DNA of 42,420 nucleotides from a virus: the IMG/VR virus record IMGVR_UViG_3300050175_000025, positions 1 through 42,420 of that record. One strand, written 5' to 3'. The translations under genes were made by a program, and so were the position numbers. The notes under the pieces are model-generated. The model ran no database searches. It was not told the DNA's origin and saw only the letters and a list, made by a program, of their open reading frames with translations. Below are positions 15,510-25,348 of this stretch, in pieces; positions within the stretch are counted from its first letter, which is position 1, and each line of letters starts with the position of its first letter.

Positions 15510-17779
15510 ATCTTTCCGATATTTTAAGAGAAGCAAGGCAGGAAGTAACAGGAACTGAAGTAGAAGAAACGGGAGCTGTGGTAATAAAACCTACCGCTGC
15601 CGGGCAGCCTACAACAATTTCTAATAATGCTGGTGTCGCTGGAATAACATTAAATGACAATTTAGAAATACAGCTAGGAAGCGGCCAGAATATTACGTCT
15701 GTGACAAATATTATAAACCCGGTAGATCCTAATAACAGTCTACTTCTATCTACTGTTACGGGTATTGAATCAAGGATACAAGAAGCATTAGGTAGCGCAC
15801 TAACCTTTGTCAAGATTGATAGCAAAGCAGCGTTTGATACATTTCTAGCAGCTTCTGTTATAGATCCTTCTAGCGTTCTTGTAACAGATAATGCTCCATT
15901 TGATTATACCGACACCAATGGAGTTATTAATACTCAAATAACATACTGGCAGGGTATAGTTACAAAGCCAACGGCGGGAGATGCATTAAGTTCTAACACA
16001 TTGGCAACTAGTAATTCTGCCAATACCATGACGGGTGCAGAAATAGCAGCGGCTTTATTTGCAGAGCCTGATACTAACAATTTAACAGACGTTCGCGCCA
16101 CTGTCACAGATACCATAGAAGCCACTGTAACGGCTGGTCTTGCCACTAAAGAGAACTCTGTAGCAGGTCAAGGTTTAAGTGAAAACAATTTAACAAATGC
16201 ACTGTTAGCAAAGATTGATAATGCACCAGCAGACACACAAGCGGCTTTAGATGATAAGTTAAGCATAACAAGTAATAGTGAGGTTGTTTTAAATAGTACT
16301 TCTAATTCAGGAGGAAAAATAGAGTTTGTTGCTACTGATGCACCTGCAAATCAAAAGAGATTTAGATTTGGTGGTTTGAATACGGGAATATTGTCATTAG
16401 CTAGGGTACAAGACGATGATTTTGCTATCATTCATAGTTCATTTACACAAACAGGATTAGAGGTTGCTGGTACAGTATCACAAGGCGGTAATAATGTAGT
16501 TGATGTTACAAATAGCACTTTTGTTAATATTCCAGCAGACACTAACGCAGCTTTAGCATTAAAAGAAGATTCTGTGCCGGGATTAGGGTTGTCAGAAAAC
16601 AGCTTTACTGATGCAGAACAAACAAAACTTGCCGGTATTCCTGACATATCTGGTGGATTTACAACGCCTAGTATAGTTGTATCTAATGATTTACCCACGT
16701 CTTTTTCATTAAAGTCTATAGTAAATAATGATGCAGTCAATGGTATTACATGGCAAAATAACGGTTCTACTTATAAATCCGCAATTCTAAGAAGTCCAAA
16801 TGATGAGCAAAACGCTCTTTTTTTTAAATTAGGAAGTAATAGCGACCCTTTATCTTTAAGCGATGTATTTAAATTAACGGGAACATTAATTACTTCTTTT
16901 ACAAATTTTACTGCTACAGGTGATATTAGCGGTGTAAATATATCGGCTTCAGGTGATTTTTCTGCAAATAACGTTACAGTAAATAATCAAGGTCAGATAA
17001 ATCTATCTAACACGGCTGCTCCCGTCGATGAAAGAAACAGCGTAATATATCATGGTGATGATGGCTCATTAAATTTAGAACTTAGGGACGCTTTAGATGT
17101 AGCAGTAGACACTTTAAAGTTAGATAATACTGGTATATTAAACCTACCTGCGGGATTAAAATTTTTAGATGGTGGCGGGAGAGAGTTATACTTTCAACCA
17201 CAATCAAACGGTTTACGCCTTGTAACTTCTCCTAATGTTCCTACTGGCGAGTCTATTTTCAGCATAACATCTAGTGGTGGTAGCCTTAGGTTTGATGTAA
17301 AACAATTAGGTGATATAACAAGTTCAAATGCTGAAATGCGTTTGGGAACTAGCAGCGATGGTAATGATGGAAACTTTGTATTTCATGAAGGTAATAGAGG
17401 TTTAGCTAATCAACATGTATTGAGGATAGGTAATCATCTATTAGTAACAGCAGATTTTATAGAAGCTAAAGGAACTGTTTTAGAATTACATGGCATAGGT
17501 GGGGATACTGCAACATTACCTACTATAGCAGACGTCGGTTCTAGTAATGGTGATTTTAATCAGGGAGAAACTTTTACAGTAGTAAATGCTAATGGAAGTG
17601 GTGATTTTACTTTTAATTTACCTAGCGGTTATGACTACGCTATAGTCAGAACTAATAATATAGTTAATACTCCAATAACCATATTGGATGGTTCTACTAT
17701 AAGATTTACTGCTATTGATAGCTCAAATTCTCAATATAGCAATAAAACATGGTTTGTCACACCAATAGCGGATAATTAA
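15506..17779 (+). CDS. Long tail fibre-like protein D
   Basis: A 757-residue protein, the largest of the fibre group. It starts MNLSDI, has two related shaft repeats (a SVxGxGLSEN motif followed by FTDAEQTKLAGI or NLTNALLAKID, near residues 220 and 355), long Ser/Asn/Gly-rich beta stretches, and the same type of C-terminal beta module. It is presumably trimeric. The start is set by the ATGA overlap with the preceding gene. Confidence 0.75.
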   Translation: MNLSDILREARQEVTGTEVEETGAVVIKPTAAGQPTTISNNAGVAGITLNDNLEIQLGSGQNITSVTNIINPVDPNNSLLLSTVTGIESRIQEALGSALTFVKIDSKAAFDTFLAASVIDPSSVLVTDNAPFDYTDTNGVINTQITYWQGIVTKPTAGDALSSNTLATSNSANTMTGAEIAAALFAEPDTNNLTDVRATVTDTIEATVTAGLATKENSVAGQGLSENNLTNALLAKIDNAPADTQAALDDKLSITSNSEVVLNSTSNSGGKIEFVATDAPANQKRFRFGGLNTGILSLARVQDDDFAIIHSSFTQTGLEVAGTVSQGGNNVVDVTNSTFVNIPADTNAALALKEDSVPGLGLSENSFTDAEQTKLAGIPDISGGFTTPSIVVSNDLPTSFSLKSIVNNDAVNGITWQNNGSTYKSAILRSPNDEQNALFFKLGSNSDPLSLSDVFKLTGTLITSFTNFTATGDISGVNISASGDFSANNVTVNNQGQINLSNTAAPVDERNSVIYHGDDGSLNLELRDALDVAVDTLKLDNTGILNLPAGLKFLDGGGRELYFQPQSNGLRLVTSPNVPTGESIFSITSSGGSLRFDVKQLGDITSSNAEMRLGTSSDGNDGNFVFHEGNRGLANQHVLRIGNHLLVTADFIEAKGTVLELHGIGGDTATLPTIADVGSSNGDFNQGETFTVVNANGSGDFTFNLPSGYDYAIVRTNNIVNTPITILDGSTIRFTAIDSSNSQYSNKTWFVTPIADN

Positions 17780-17781
17780 AA

Positions 17782-17964
17782 ATGTATCATTATATATATA
17801 ACAATGTTGAATATAGCCAATTCTTTCTAGGAAGGGTAGAAGAAGGTTTAATATTCAGACACCAAGGAGGGGATATTTATTTAATTGTAACAGATGTAGA
17901 TAAAGACAATGAGAAAATAGAGGTAGAGCGATTTAATAGAAAGGCTAATGATGGTAGTGTATAA
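17782..17964 (+). CDS. Small phage protein, 60 aa
   Basis: A 60-residue beta-rich protein of unknown function placed two bases after the long fibre gene and before a terminator. No recognised family. Confidence 0.55.
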   Translation: MYHYIYNNVEYSQFFLGRVEEGLIFRHQGGDIYLIVTDVDKDNEKIEVERFNRKANDGSV

Positions 17965-17975
17965 TAATATTGCAG

Positions 17976-18045
17976 CCTATACAGTTTTGGGCACTCACTT
18001 TGATTTGTATAGGTTGTAGCGCCGGGTTTTTCCCGGCCTTATTTT
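17976..18045 (+). terminator. Long-loop stem followed by terminator
   Basis: Two elements lie between the fibre block and the gp10-like gene. CCTATACA at 17976-17983 pairs with TGTATAGG at 18006-18013 across a 22-base loop, and GCCGGG/CCCGGC at 18021-18037 with a five-T loop is followed by CTTATTTT. The second looks like a rho-independent terminator. Confidence 0.7.
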
Positions 18046-18067
18046 ATGTAACTTTAAAGGGTGATTT

Positions 18068-20446
18068 ATGCCTACAGTACAGTTACCTTTTAGCAAGGGA
18101 TTAGTAACTAGTAATAATGAGGGGGACTGGTTAGACTATCTTCCCGTAAACATGCTTGCAGTCCCTAAAGAAGTCCTAAATTCTGCCGGATATATGAGAA
18201 GCTGGCCGGGATTGTCACAGAAATATAATACTGTAGGTCTGGCACGTGGCGCTATATTTAACATCATAGACGATACTATATACAGAGTACAAGGAGACTC
18301 CTTGACAGATGGAGAGGGAAACGTTTTAGCGGTTATTGGTGCTAATGGTGGTGGTTATGCTCCTTTAGCCTACAGCAACAATACGACAGCGATAGTATCA
18401 GAGGGGAAGCTAAAGTTTTGGGACTCTGAAGAAGAAACTATAACAGAGCTGAAAAACTGGGAAGAAGGGGAAAGGGGAGAATCAACCATTTCTGATGAAT
18501 GGTCTCCTAAGTACGGTGATGGTTCAGACGGTTACGCTGAAATACCATTATGGAGGCCAACTAACGCCACGTTTGGTATGGGTTTCTCTATTGATGTTAC
18601 ACTTGAAGATGCTACCACAAAACAATGGATTATAGGGTGTAGAGTGCCCGGCGCTGTTCAATCTGGGATATACGTAGAAAATAGTTTATTTGTGTTACAA
18701 AGAGATAATAATTTAGCTAACAATATAGAAATAGGCGTAGCTAATATTGGTGACAATACAATTACTTATTCTGGTACAGCCATTTTTGCTGAAGAAATAG
18801 GAGTAGTTGGTTGTGTCGCTGATGGAGATATACCAAAAGAATTTTTAACAGGGTTTGTTACTAAGCTTTCAATGATAAATAATGATACTGGAGCAGCCTC
18901 TACTACCTTGTTAAGATCAAGAAACTACGAAGCATTAATACAAACAACAAGAAAAAGTGATCCTGAAAATCCAGATAATCCACCAGAACAAGACCAACCT
19001 ACAAAAACATTTTTAGAGAACACATTGAATGAATCAATTACTTCTAATAATACCCCATTACTTAATGTAGTTGGTGGTGCTGCTGGAATTCCTGCTTTAT
19101 CTGGAAATTTAACACTAAGCCCCGGCATTACTTCTGGTAATTTTTATGTAGTAAGGTGTAATGTTGAAACGGAAGGAACAAATGCATCTGGATTTACGGT
19201 AGCTAATGGTATATTACCATCTGCTAGGGTTTCCGGTGAAGAAAATAGTATATTTTCTGTTTTCCGTTGTACGTCTAATACTACGAATTTTACTATGTTT
19301 ACTGAGAATCCAGAATGTACATTTACTAATATTTTTTTAGAACAAGTAACACACGGATACTTTTTAAACATGCCGGCACTTCCTTACGTGTTGTTTAAAG
19401 CAGAATCAGAAGTAATAGAACAACCCGGAACAGATTTTGATATAGGGGAAGTTATAGATGTTACAAGAAATAGGGCTAGGTATGCATGGCTAAAACGTGG
19501 TTCTAATCAGTTTGGTGTAACTGACTTAGGCAATGAACAACGACCTGATTATTTAGCACCTTTCTATAGTTCTGAATTAAAGCCCGGTGACAGCTTAGGA
19601 ATAGCTTCATGGCGTGGCTATATTGTTGTTTTTGGCAGGCACATTACAGAATATTTCAACCTTACCGGGCAAACAGAGCCTGTATACGTCAATGTTCAAT
19701 CATTAACCGTAAGGTGTGGTGTTGTTGGTACAGGTGCTAAATGTGAATATTTAGACTCATTTGCTATAGTTGGCTCTCCTGAATTAGAAAACAACAGTGT
19801 TTATTTAATTAATCAAGGCCAATATGTAGAAATTGCCACACGAAGAATACAAAAGATTCTAAGAGAATATACAGAAGAAGAACTATCAACTTTATATATA
19901 GAGCCTGTAAAGTTTGATGCCCATGATATGATAATAATACATTTACCACGTCATGTATTAGTATATGACCATATAGGAAGCAGCCAAGGAGAAAAAAGAT
20001 GGAGTGTATTAAAGTCTGATACTATTGGTGATAAAGTTTACAGGGGTATCTATCATATTAATGCAGATAATGTATGGTCTGTTGGCGATAAAGAGCAGAA
20101 TATTATTAGTGAATTTGATTATTCCAGTTCTTCTCATGTTGGCGAAAAAGTAGAATTTTCTTTGATTTCTCAAATGGTACAGGCTAGAAATAAACGTCTG
20201 TTTGATCTGGAAGTAGACACTGTATCAGGTCGATCATTAGCAGACGATAGGATAGCTGTTAGCCTGACTTTTGATGGTATTAGTTACAATAATGAGAAGT
20301 GGATATACTTTAATTCTCCCGCAAATTATACTAGGCGTATTCTTTTACGTAGAATGGGATACATGCGTAACAATGTTGCTTTTAAATTGCGTTGGATTAC
20401 AGACACACCAACATCTATTTCTAATCTACGAGTAAGGTTTGAATAA
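18068..20446 (+). CDS. Packaged-DNA stabilisation protein (P22 gp10-like) with inserted domain
   Basis: A 792-residue tail-plug protein. The N-terminus (DYLPVNMLAVPKEVLNSAGY) and the C-terminal 330 residues (RARYAWLKRG, FDAHDMIIIHLPRHVLVYD, RCFDLEVE-like RLFDLEVD) follow P22 gp10, which has 472 residues. The extra 320 or so residues are an insertion at about residues 140-465 with a jelly-roll-like composition. The core seals the portal channel after packaging; the insertion may be an exposed binding domain. Confidence 0.9.
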   Translation: MPTVQLPFSKGLVTSNNEGDWLDYLPVNMLAVPKEVLNSAGYMRSWPGLSQKYNTVGLARGAIFNIIDDTIYRVQGDSLTDGEGNVLAVIGANGGGYAPLAYSNNTTAIVSEGKLKFWDSEEETITELKNWEEGERGESTISDEWSPKYGDGSDGYAEIPLWRPTNATFGMGFSIDVTLEDATTKQWIIGCRVPGAVQSGIYVENSLFVLQRDNNLANNIEIGVANIGDNTITYSGTAIFAEEIGVVGCVADGDIPKEFLTGFVTKLSMINNDTGAASTTLLRSRNYEALIQTTRKSDPENPDNPPEQDQPTKTFLENTLNESITSNNTPLLNVVGGAAGIPALSGNLTLSPGITSGNFYVVRCNVETEGTNASGFTVANGILPSARVSGEENSIFSVFRCTSNTTNFTMFTENPECTFTNIFLEQVTHGYFLNMPALPYVLFKAESEVIEQPGTDFDIGEVIDVTRNRARYAWLKRGSNQFGVTDLGNEQRPDYLAPFYSSELKPGDSLGIASWRGYIVVFGRHITEYFNLTGQTEPVYVNVQSLTVRCGVVGTGAKCEYLDSFAIVGSPELENNSVYLINQGQYVEIATRRIQKILREYTEEELSTLYIEPVKFDAHDMIIIHLPRHVLVYDHIGSSQGEKRWSVLKSDTIGDKVYRGIYHINADNVWSVGDKEQNIISEFDYSSSSHVGEKVEFSLISQMVQARNKRLFDLEVDTVSGRSLADDRIAVSLTFDGISYNNEKWIYFNSPANYTRRILLRRMGYMRNNVAFKLRWITDTPTSISNLRVRFE

Positions 20447-20745
20447 TGGCTAATGGCAGCGAGTCAGTAGAACAGAATGTAGCAGATACTTTCCCTAGAT
20501 TGTATTTGCAGCAGTTGGGGTGGCCAACTGCATTAATAGACGATTATGATGCTAAAGGAATTTCATTAAAGAATATTCAGGATTCTGTAAGTTCAAATAC
20601 TCCACAATCAGGGGAAGGAAGCCCCGAAGGTTCTGTAACATCAAATGCCAGTCAGGTTTATTATGATACTTCAGGCTCTGGCAGTGTGATAAAATATTTT
20701 AATCCTGCAAGTGGAAGTAGTACAGGATGGAGACGTGTCGAATGA
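20446..20745 (+). CDS. Virion-associated small protein, 99 aa
   Basis: A 99-residue protein. The N-terminal half is helical, the second half Ser/Gly/Asn-rich with a VYYDTSGSGSVIKYFNPASG stretch like a small beta hairpin module found in fibre proteins. It overlaps genes on both sides by one to four bases. Function unknown. Confidence 0.6.
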   Translation: MANGSESVEQNVADTFPRLYLQQLGWPTALIDDYDAKGISLKNIQDSVSSNTPQSGEGSPEGSVTSNASQVYYDTSGSGSVIKYFNPASGSSTGWRRVE

Positions 20746-21170
20746 AAAGGGATAGGCTAAAACTATTATTAGGAGATAAGGACGAAAGACTAATAGATCT
20801 AATGATGGATTTATGGGATGTTATGCAAGCGTGGGATGATGCCGTGGACGGTGACGAAGCGAACCACGCAGAAGGATATAAAAAAGCAATGTTGAATTTG
20901 CCTAACAATCCTTATTACATATCGTGCAATATTCCTTTTTTAGTGTCGCAATCTTACTACAATTGGAACACGGCCAATCAATTTGAAAAAGACAAAATAG
21001 AACTAGAAAAGGCGTATATGTTACGCGCAAGCTACTATGGTATAATTATAATGGTGGTTCATTCTGTGCATGGCAGGGAAGAGGCAGAAAGGATAGCGCC
21101 GTATGCATGGCGTTATTATGATGAATCCTATGAAGATTACTATAAAGAAATGACAGGTAAGGAGGATTAG
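20742..21170 (+). CDS. Head-assembly-region helical protein, 142 aa
   Basis: A 142-residue, largely helical and acidic protein with many aromatic residues. It begins in an ATGA overlap at 20742; the frame is open from 20727. It sits where P22 has its gene 14 head-completion function, just before the ejection proteins, but no sequence match to gp14 can be claimed. Confidence 0.6.
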   Translation: MKRDRLKLLLGDKDERLIDLMMDLWDVMQAWDDAVDGDEANHAEGYKKAMLNLPNNPYYISCNIPFLVSQSYYNWNTANQFEKDKIELEKAYMLRASYYGIIIMVVHSVHGREEAERIAPYAWRYYDESYEDYYKEMTGKED

Positions 21171-21172
21171 TT

Positions 21173-21799
21173 ATGCCGGGTGGTGATAGCGGCGCAAGCG
21201 ATGCAGCCGACGCTCAAGTAGAAGCAGCTAATATAGCCGCAAGAAATCAGCGGGAAATGTTAGAAAGGCAGCTAGGCTTAACTACTCAATATAGGGATGC
21301 CGGGCTACAAGGTCTTGAAGGCTTGCTAGGTCTTCTTTCTCCTGAAGGCAGAAACCAGTTTTTAGGCGATTATTTCAATAGTGCAGAGTTTGATACATTA
21401 AATAGCCAATCTTTAGCAGGTCAGCTAGCAGCAGGAGAGGCTACAGGATCTTTAGGCGGTAGTTCTATGCAGAATAACCTAGGAAGGATAGCGCCTAACT
21501 TAGGTCTAAGCGCCTTACAGAATCAATTAGGACAATATACCAACTTAGTTGGTACTGGTTTAAATGCAACTGGTATGGCTGGCGGTGCTATGCAAAATGC
21601 TGGTAATGCGTTATCAGATCTAGCTTTACAGAGGGGAGCATATCAAGCAGGGGGTATAATGGCTGGTCAACAAGCACAACAGCAAGGAATGGAGGGATTA
21701 GGGCAGCTTGCGGGAACTGGTTTAGGTTATTATTTTGGTGGTGCTCCCGGTGCTGCTGCTGGTGGTCAAATTGGAGGATTTTTAGGAGGGTTATTCTAA
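21173..21799 (+). CDS. Ejection protein, P22 gp7-like
   Basis: A 208-residue Gly/Ala/Gln-rich protein with a helical N-terminus and a C-terminal Gly-zipper-like segment (GAAAGGQIGGFLGG) able to insert into membranes. Position and size match P22 gp7 (229 residues), an internal virion protein ejected with the DNA. The next two genes would be the gp20- and gp16-like partners. Confidence 0.7.
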   Translation: MPGGDSGASDAADAQVEAANIAARNQREMLERQLGLTTQYRDAGLQGLEGLLGLLSPEGRNQFLGDYFNSAEFDTLNSQSLAGQLAAGEATGSLGGSSMQNNLGRIAPNLGLSALQNQLGQYTNLVGTGLNATGMAGGAMQNAGNALSDLALQRGAYQAGGIMAGQQAQQQGMEGLGQLAGTGLGYYFGGAPGAAAGGQIGGFLGGLF

Positions 21800-22896
21800 T
21801 GCCATTATACCAACCTGTTCGATATAACGTACCTGAAAATAAGATAGATACTAATTTGTTATTGCAAGGTTTGCAGGGATTAGACCAGCAAAAACAGCAG
21901 AATCAGTTCCAACAGTCACTAGGTGGTATGGTAGATAGTGGAAATGTGGATTATCAACAATTAATGACACAGTTTCCAGAACAACAGAAGTTCTTGATGA
22001 ACATGGAAAAACAGCAATCTTTTAGAAATCAATTGCAAGGTACAAATGCCAGTAGGGACGCGGTAAATCTTTATCGTGCACTTGATCGTGGTGATACTGA
22101 AGGGGCAAAGAATTTATTGTTACAGAATGCTGATAGTATTAACAGCATGGGTGATCCATCATTTACAGCTGATAAAGCGTTACAATTATTAGAGCAAGAT
22201 CCAGAACAATTAAAAAATGCAGCGGTCAATATAGCTCGTATGGGGGGTGGTCAAGATGCGTTTTTAGAGCAGCTGTCAGCAGGTCAACCGCAACCCATGA
22301 CAGAATACCAGCAGGCTATGATAAGCCAAAAAGGAGTAGATCAAGAATTACGCCGACTTGAGTTAGAAGATAAAAAACTAGATAGACAATATGATAGAGC
22401 GAAAGACGATTTAGAACGTGTAAAGATACAACAGCAAATAGACACACTAAACGCCAAGAAAACAGAAGCATTAGAGGTTAAAGAAAAGAAGAAAACAGAA
22501 GCTGTAACAACAACGCAACAGACGTTAGAGAGTGTTAACGAGCTGTTAAACGCTCCCGGTTTAGACTCTGCTGTTGGTGGCACTTCTGCTTTTTACACTA
22601 TACCGGGTGGAGAGTCAGCAGATTTTGAAACAGCTTTAGATAGTTTTATTGGTAATCTTACCTTAGAAAATATGGGAAAAATGTCGGGGGTATTATCAGA
22701 TTCTGATATTAAAATGATCCAGAATGCTAGCAGTGGTCTTTCTATTAAAATGAGCGAGACAGCATTCAAAAAAAGGTTACAAAAAATAAAGTCAAGATTA
22801 GAAGAAAAGCTATCTAAACAAGGTGGTGGTACTACTACTGTTGCTCCATCAGGAAATATAACAGACGGAAATTTCAATAGTTTGTGGGGTGATTAA
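21799..22896 (+). CDS. Ejection protein, P22 gp20-like
   Basis: A 365-residue protein, Gln-rich with a long coiled coil around residues 180-240. It lies in the P22 gp20 position (471 residues there), overlapping neighbours by one base on each side. Probable internal virion protein delivered into the cell envelope. Assignment by context and composition. Confidence 0.65.
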   Translation: MPLYQPVRYNVPENKIDTNLLLQGLQGLDQQKQQNQFQQSLGGMVDSGNVDYQQLMTQFPEQQKFLMNMEKQQSFRNQLQGTNASRDAVNLYRALDRGDTEGAKNLLLQNADSINSMGDPSFTADKALQLLEQDPEQLKNAAVNIARMGGGQDAFLEQLSAGQPQPMTEYQQAMISQKGVDQELRRLELEDKKLDRQYDRAKDDLERVKIQQQIDTLNAKKTEALEVKEKKKTEAVTTTQQTLESVNELLNAPGLDSAVGGTSAFYTIPGGESADFETALDSFIGNLTLENMGKMSGVLSDSDIKMIQNASSGLSIKMSETAFKKRLQKIKSRLEEKLSKQGGGTTTVAPSGNITDGNFNSLWGD

Positions 22897-25214
22897 TGCC
22901 TACACCATGGAAACAAGTTGAACAGAAACCAGAATTTCAGCAACTACCACCGGAACAGAAGCAAGCAGCGCAAGAACAGTATTTTAATGAGGTTGTCGCG
23001 CCACAAGCCGGTGATAATGCAGAACAAGCTCGGGTGCAATTTTTTAATACCTATAACTATGCTGCCCCACAAGAACAGGGATTTATAGAAGGCGTCAAAG
23101 ATGCTTTTACAGGAGAAAGCAGAACCACGCCGGAACTTGAAAATATGGGAACTATTATGGAAGCTCCCGAACTTAACGAATTTTCGATGCCTGCTTTCCA
23201 GTCGAGTCTAGGATTTTTACTAACAGGGGATCAAAACAGACAACGTGAAATTATACAGGAGCAATTCCCGGATGCATCATTTAGAGAGGATGCAATGGGG
23301 AACATTATTGCGGCTCTACCGTCTGGTGAGTACGCGCTACAAAAACCGGGATTGGAGCTACAGGATATTGCACGCCTATTTTCTCAAGGTGCGGCGTTTA
23401 CTCCGGCAGGCAGAGCAGCCCAAGGTTTACAAGGTGCTGCCAGAATTGGAGCGGGTGCTGCTGGATCTGGAGCAACGGCTACGGCGTTAGAAGGTGCAAC
23501 AGCCGGCGTAGGTGGTGGCTTTGAACCTGAGAATATAGCCATGGAGGCAGCTACAGGAGGTTTATTAGAAGCTGTTCCTGTTGGTTTTAGAGCATTAAGA
23601 AATAGAACAGGGAAGCAAGCAGGAGAAGCAACAGAAGAAGCGGTAACGGCTGAAGCAGCAAGGCTAGGGCAACCACTATCACCAGAAGCACAAGCAGCAC
23701 AGCAAGCGTCAGTAGCGCAGAAGATTGGTGAAGGCGCTACAGCTAGAAGACCGGGAGAAACATTAAAGACGCTTGCCGGAGATGTGGGTATAGATCCTGA
23801 AAGGCTGGCAGCGGCTAAAAGGCTAGGTGTTGCCGATGAACTTCTACCCTCCCAACTTGGAAGGAATCAACAGTATATAGAGATAGAGCAGGGACTAGCA
23901 TCTATCCCGGGAAGTCAGTTAGGCGCACAATCTAAACAAGGAATAGCCCGGGTAGCGGAAGAAGCCGACAAACTGATTACAGAGTTTGGAGGATCTACTG
24001 ATAAGGCTGGATTGTCGGAACAAATAAAAGATAGATTATCCACAACCATTAATGATTTAGGCGAAGAATCAGACAAGGTTTATAAAGCTATAGATGATGC
24101 GATACCTAAAACAACTATTGTTACAACAAATGATTCTCAGAAATTAGTAAATGCTATTCAGCAAAGCGCAACAGATTTAGGGGGTATAGATAACCTAGAT
24201 CCACTTGAAAGAAAAATATTAGATGTTGTAACAGGAAACCCTACCTATACTTTACTGGATAGGGAGCGTAAAAAAGTAGGGGAAGCTCTCAGAAAATCGA
24301 AAGGAATCTACAAAGATGCAGCTACCGCACAACTAAAAAGAATGTATGGTTTGCTAACAGATACACAAGAAAGTGTAGCTAATAGAATGGGCGCATCTGA
24401 TATGTGGTCTACTGCTAAGGGATTAGTAGCACAGAGAAAAAATATAGAAGATGATAGTGTTTTTCTGATGGGCAAAGACTTAACTAAATCGATCATGCCA
24501 CAATTAGGAACAGCTGTTAAACAGCTTAGTTCTGGTCAGTATAGAAATTTTGACAAGATCATGAAGGCTTTGCCAAAAGAGGTAAGAGAAGAAGCGGTAC
24601 TATCTTCATTAAATGATGCTTTCACCATGGGAAGTAGAATGGAGAAAACCCTATCCGCTCCCGGTTTTGTGGATTGGTACAATGGATTGAACAGGAATAA
24701 AGCTAACAAGCGTCGTATATTGGAGAACTTACCACCGGGAGCAGCTGCAAGACTGAATGATATTTATCTGGTAGCTGAAGGTATCAGGAACGCTGGCAAA
24801 GAAAAGATAACAACAGGACGTATACAAGGCTTACTAGAAAGTTTTGGAGAAGATGGTGGTCTACTATCAAAAATATTCCAAACAGGCACTAAAGCGGCTG
24901 CTGCTGAAGTTCCATCCACTCTAACAGGATTACCGGGAGTGGGGGCAGCGAGTGTTATAGCTAGCTCTCTATCACGTGGTAAGAATGAACCTATTATAAA
25001 GGCTGCTGATAGTTTCCTATCAGATCCAAAATTCAAGGCTGCTGTGAAGGCTTATGCTAATACTAGTGTTAGGTCTACACAAATGCAGGCAGCAGCCGCT
25101 AAGGCTATGGAGCGTAGCGCACGTTACCAACGTTGGTACAGCTTACTACCTACAGGAGAAAAGCAGGCAATAGCGAAAGGTGGCATTATGGCTTACTTAT
25201 TCGGAGATGAATAA
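22896..25214 (+). CDS. Ejection protein, P22 gp16-like
   Basis: A 772-residue protein, longer than P22 gp16 (609). The N-terminus is Gln/Pro-rich, followed by a small-residue region (about 165-215) that could cross membranes, then a long helical domain. It is the third of the three ejection proteins that form the DNA conduit after adsorption. No lytic transglycosylase motif was seen. Confidence 0.7.
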   Translation: MPTPWKQVEQKPEFQQLPPEQKQAAQEQYFNEVVAPQAGDNAEQARVQFFNTYNYAAPQEQGFIEGVKDAFTGESRTTPELENMGTIMEAPELNEFSMPAFQSSLGFLLTGDQNRQREIIQEQFPDASFREDAMGNIIAALPSGEYALQKPGLELQDIARLFSQGAAFTPAGRAAQGLQGAARIGAGAAGSGATATALEGATAGVGGGFEPENIAMEAATGGLLEAVPVGFRALRNRTGKQAGEATEEAVTAEAARLGQPLSPEAQAAQQASVAQKIGEGATARRPGETLKTLAGDVGIDPERLAAAKRLGVADELLPSQLGRNQQYIEIEQGLASIPGSQLGAQSKQGIARVAEEADKLITEFGGSTDKAGLSEQIKDRLSTTINDLGEESDKVYKAIDDAIPKTTIVTTNDSQKLVNAIQQSATDLGGIDNLDPLERKILDVVTGNPTYTLLDRERKKVGEALRKSKGIYKDAATAQLKRMYGLLTDTQESVANRMGASDMWSTAKGLVAQRKNIEDDSVFLMGKDLTKSIMPQLGTAVKQLSSGQYRNFDKIMKALPKEVREEAVLSSLNDAFTMGSRMEKTLSAPGFVDWYNGLNRNKANKRRILENLPPGAAARLNDIYLVAEGIRNAGKEKITTGRIQGLLESFGEDGGLLSKIFQTGTKAAAAEVPSTLTGLPGVGAASVIASSLSRGKNEPIIKAADSFLSDPKFKAAVKAYANTSVRSTQMQAAAAKAMERSARYQRWYSLLPTGEKQAIAKGGIMAYLFGDE

Positions 25215-25215
25215 C

Positions 25216-25320
25216 ATGGATAAAGATAAAGAAGAAAGGTGGGCAGGATTAGCAATAATACTTGTCGTTGTCATTTTTTTTACATTTTTAATATTTTCAA
25301 TTATCGCTAACACTGTGTAA
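25216..25320 (+). CDS. Tiny membrane protein, 34 aa
   Basis: A 34-residue protein with a charged start (MDKDKEER) and a single strongly hydrophobic helix. It begins one base after the ejection-protein gene and ends just before a terminator. It may be a small lysis or exclusion protein. The similar 36-residue protein at 26364-26474 has the same charged-start, single-helix plan. Confidence 0.55.
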   Translation: MDKDKEERWAGLAIILVVVIFFTFLIFSIIANTV

Positions 25321-25325
25321 ATAAA

Positions 25326-25344
25326 AGCCCCCATTTAGGGGGCT
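25326..25344. terminator. Terminator between convergent operons
   Basis: Perfect stem AGCCCCC/GGGGGCT with a five-base loop. It lies between the end of the rightward virion operon and the end of the leftward cargo operon and could serve both, although the T tracts are poor. Confidence 0.75.
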
Positions 25345-25348
25345 ATGA

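Noticed and set aside
24308-25036. Minus-strand frames inside the gp16-like gene
   Set aside because: Shadows without ribosome sites in the middle of a long structural gene.
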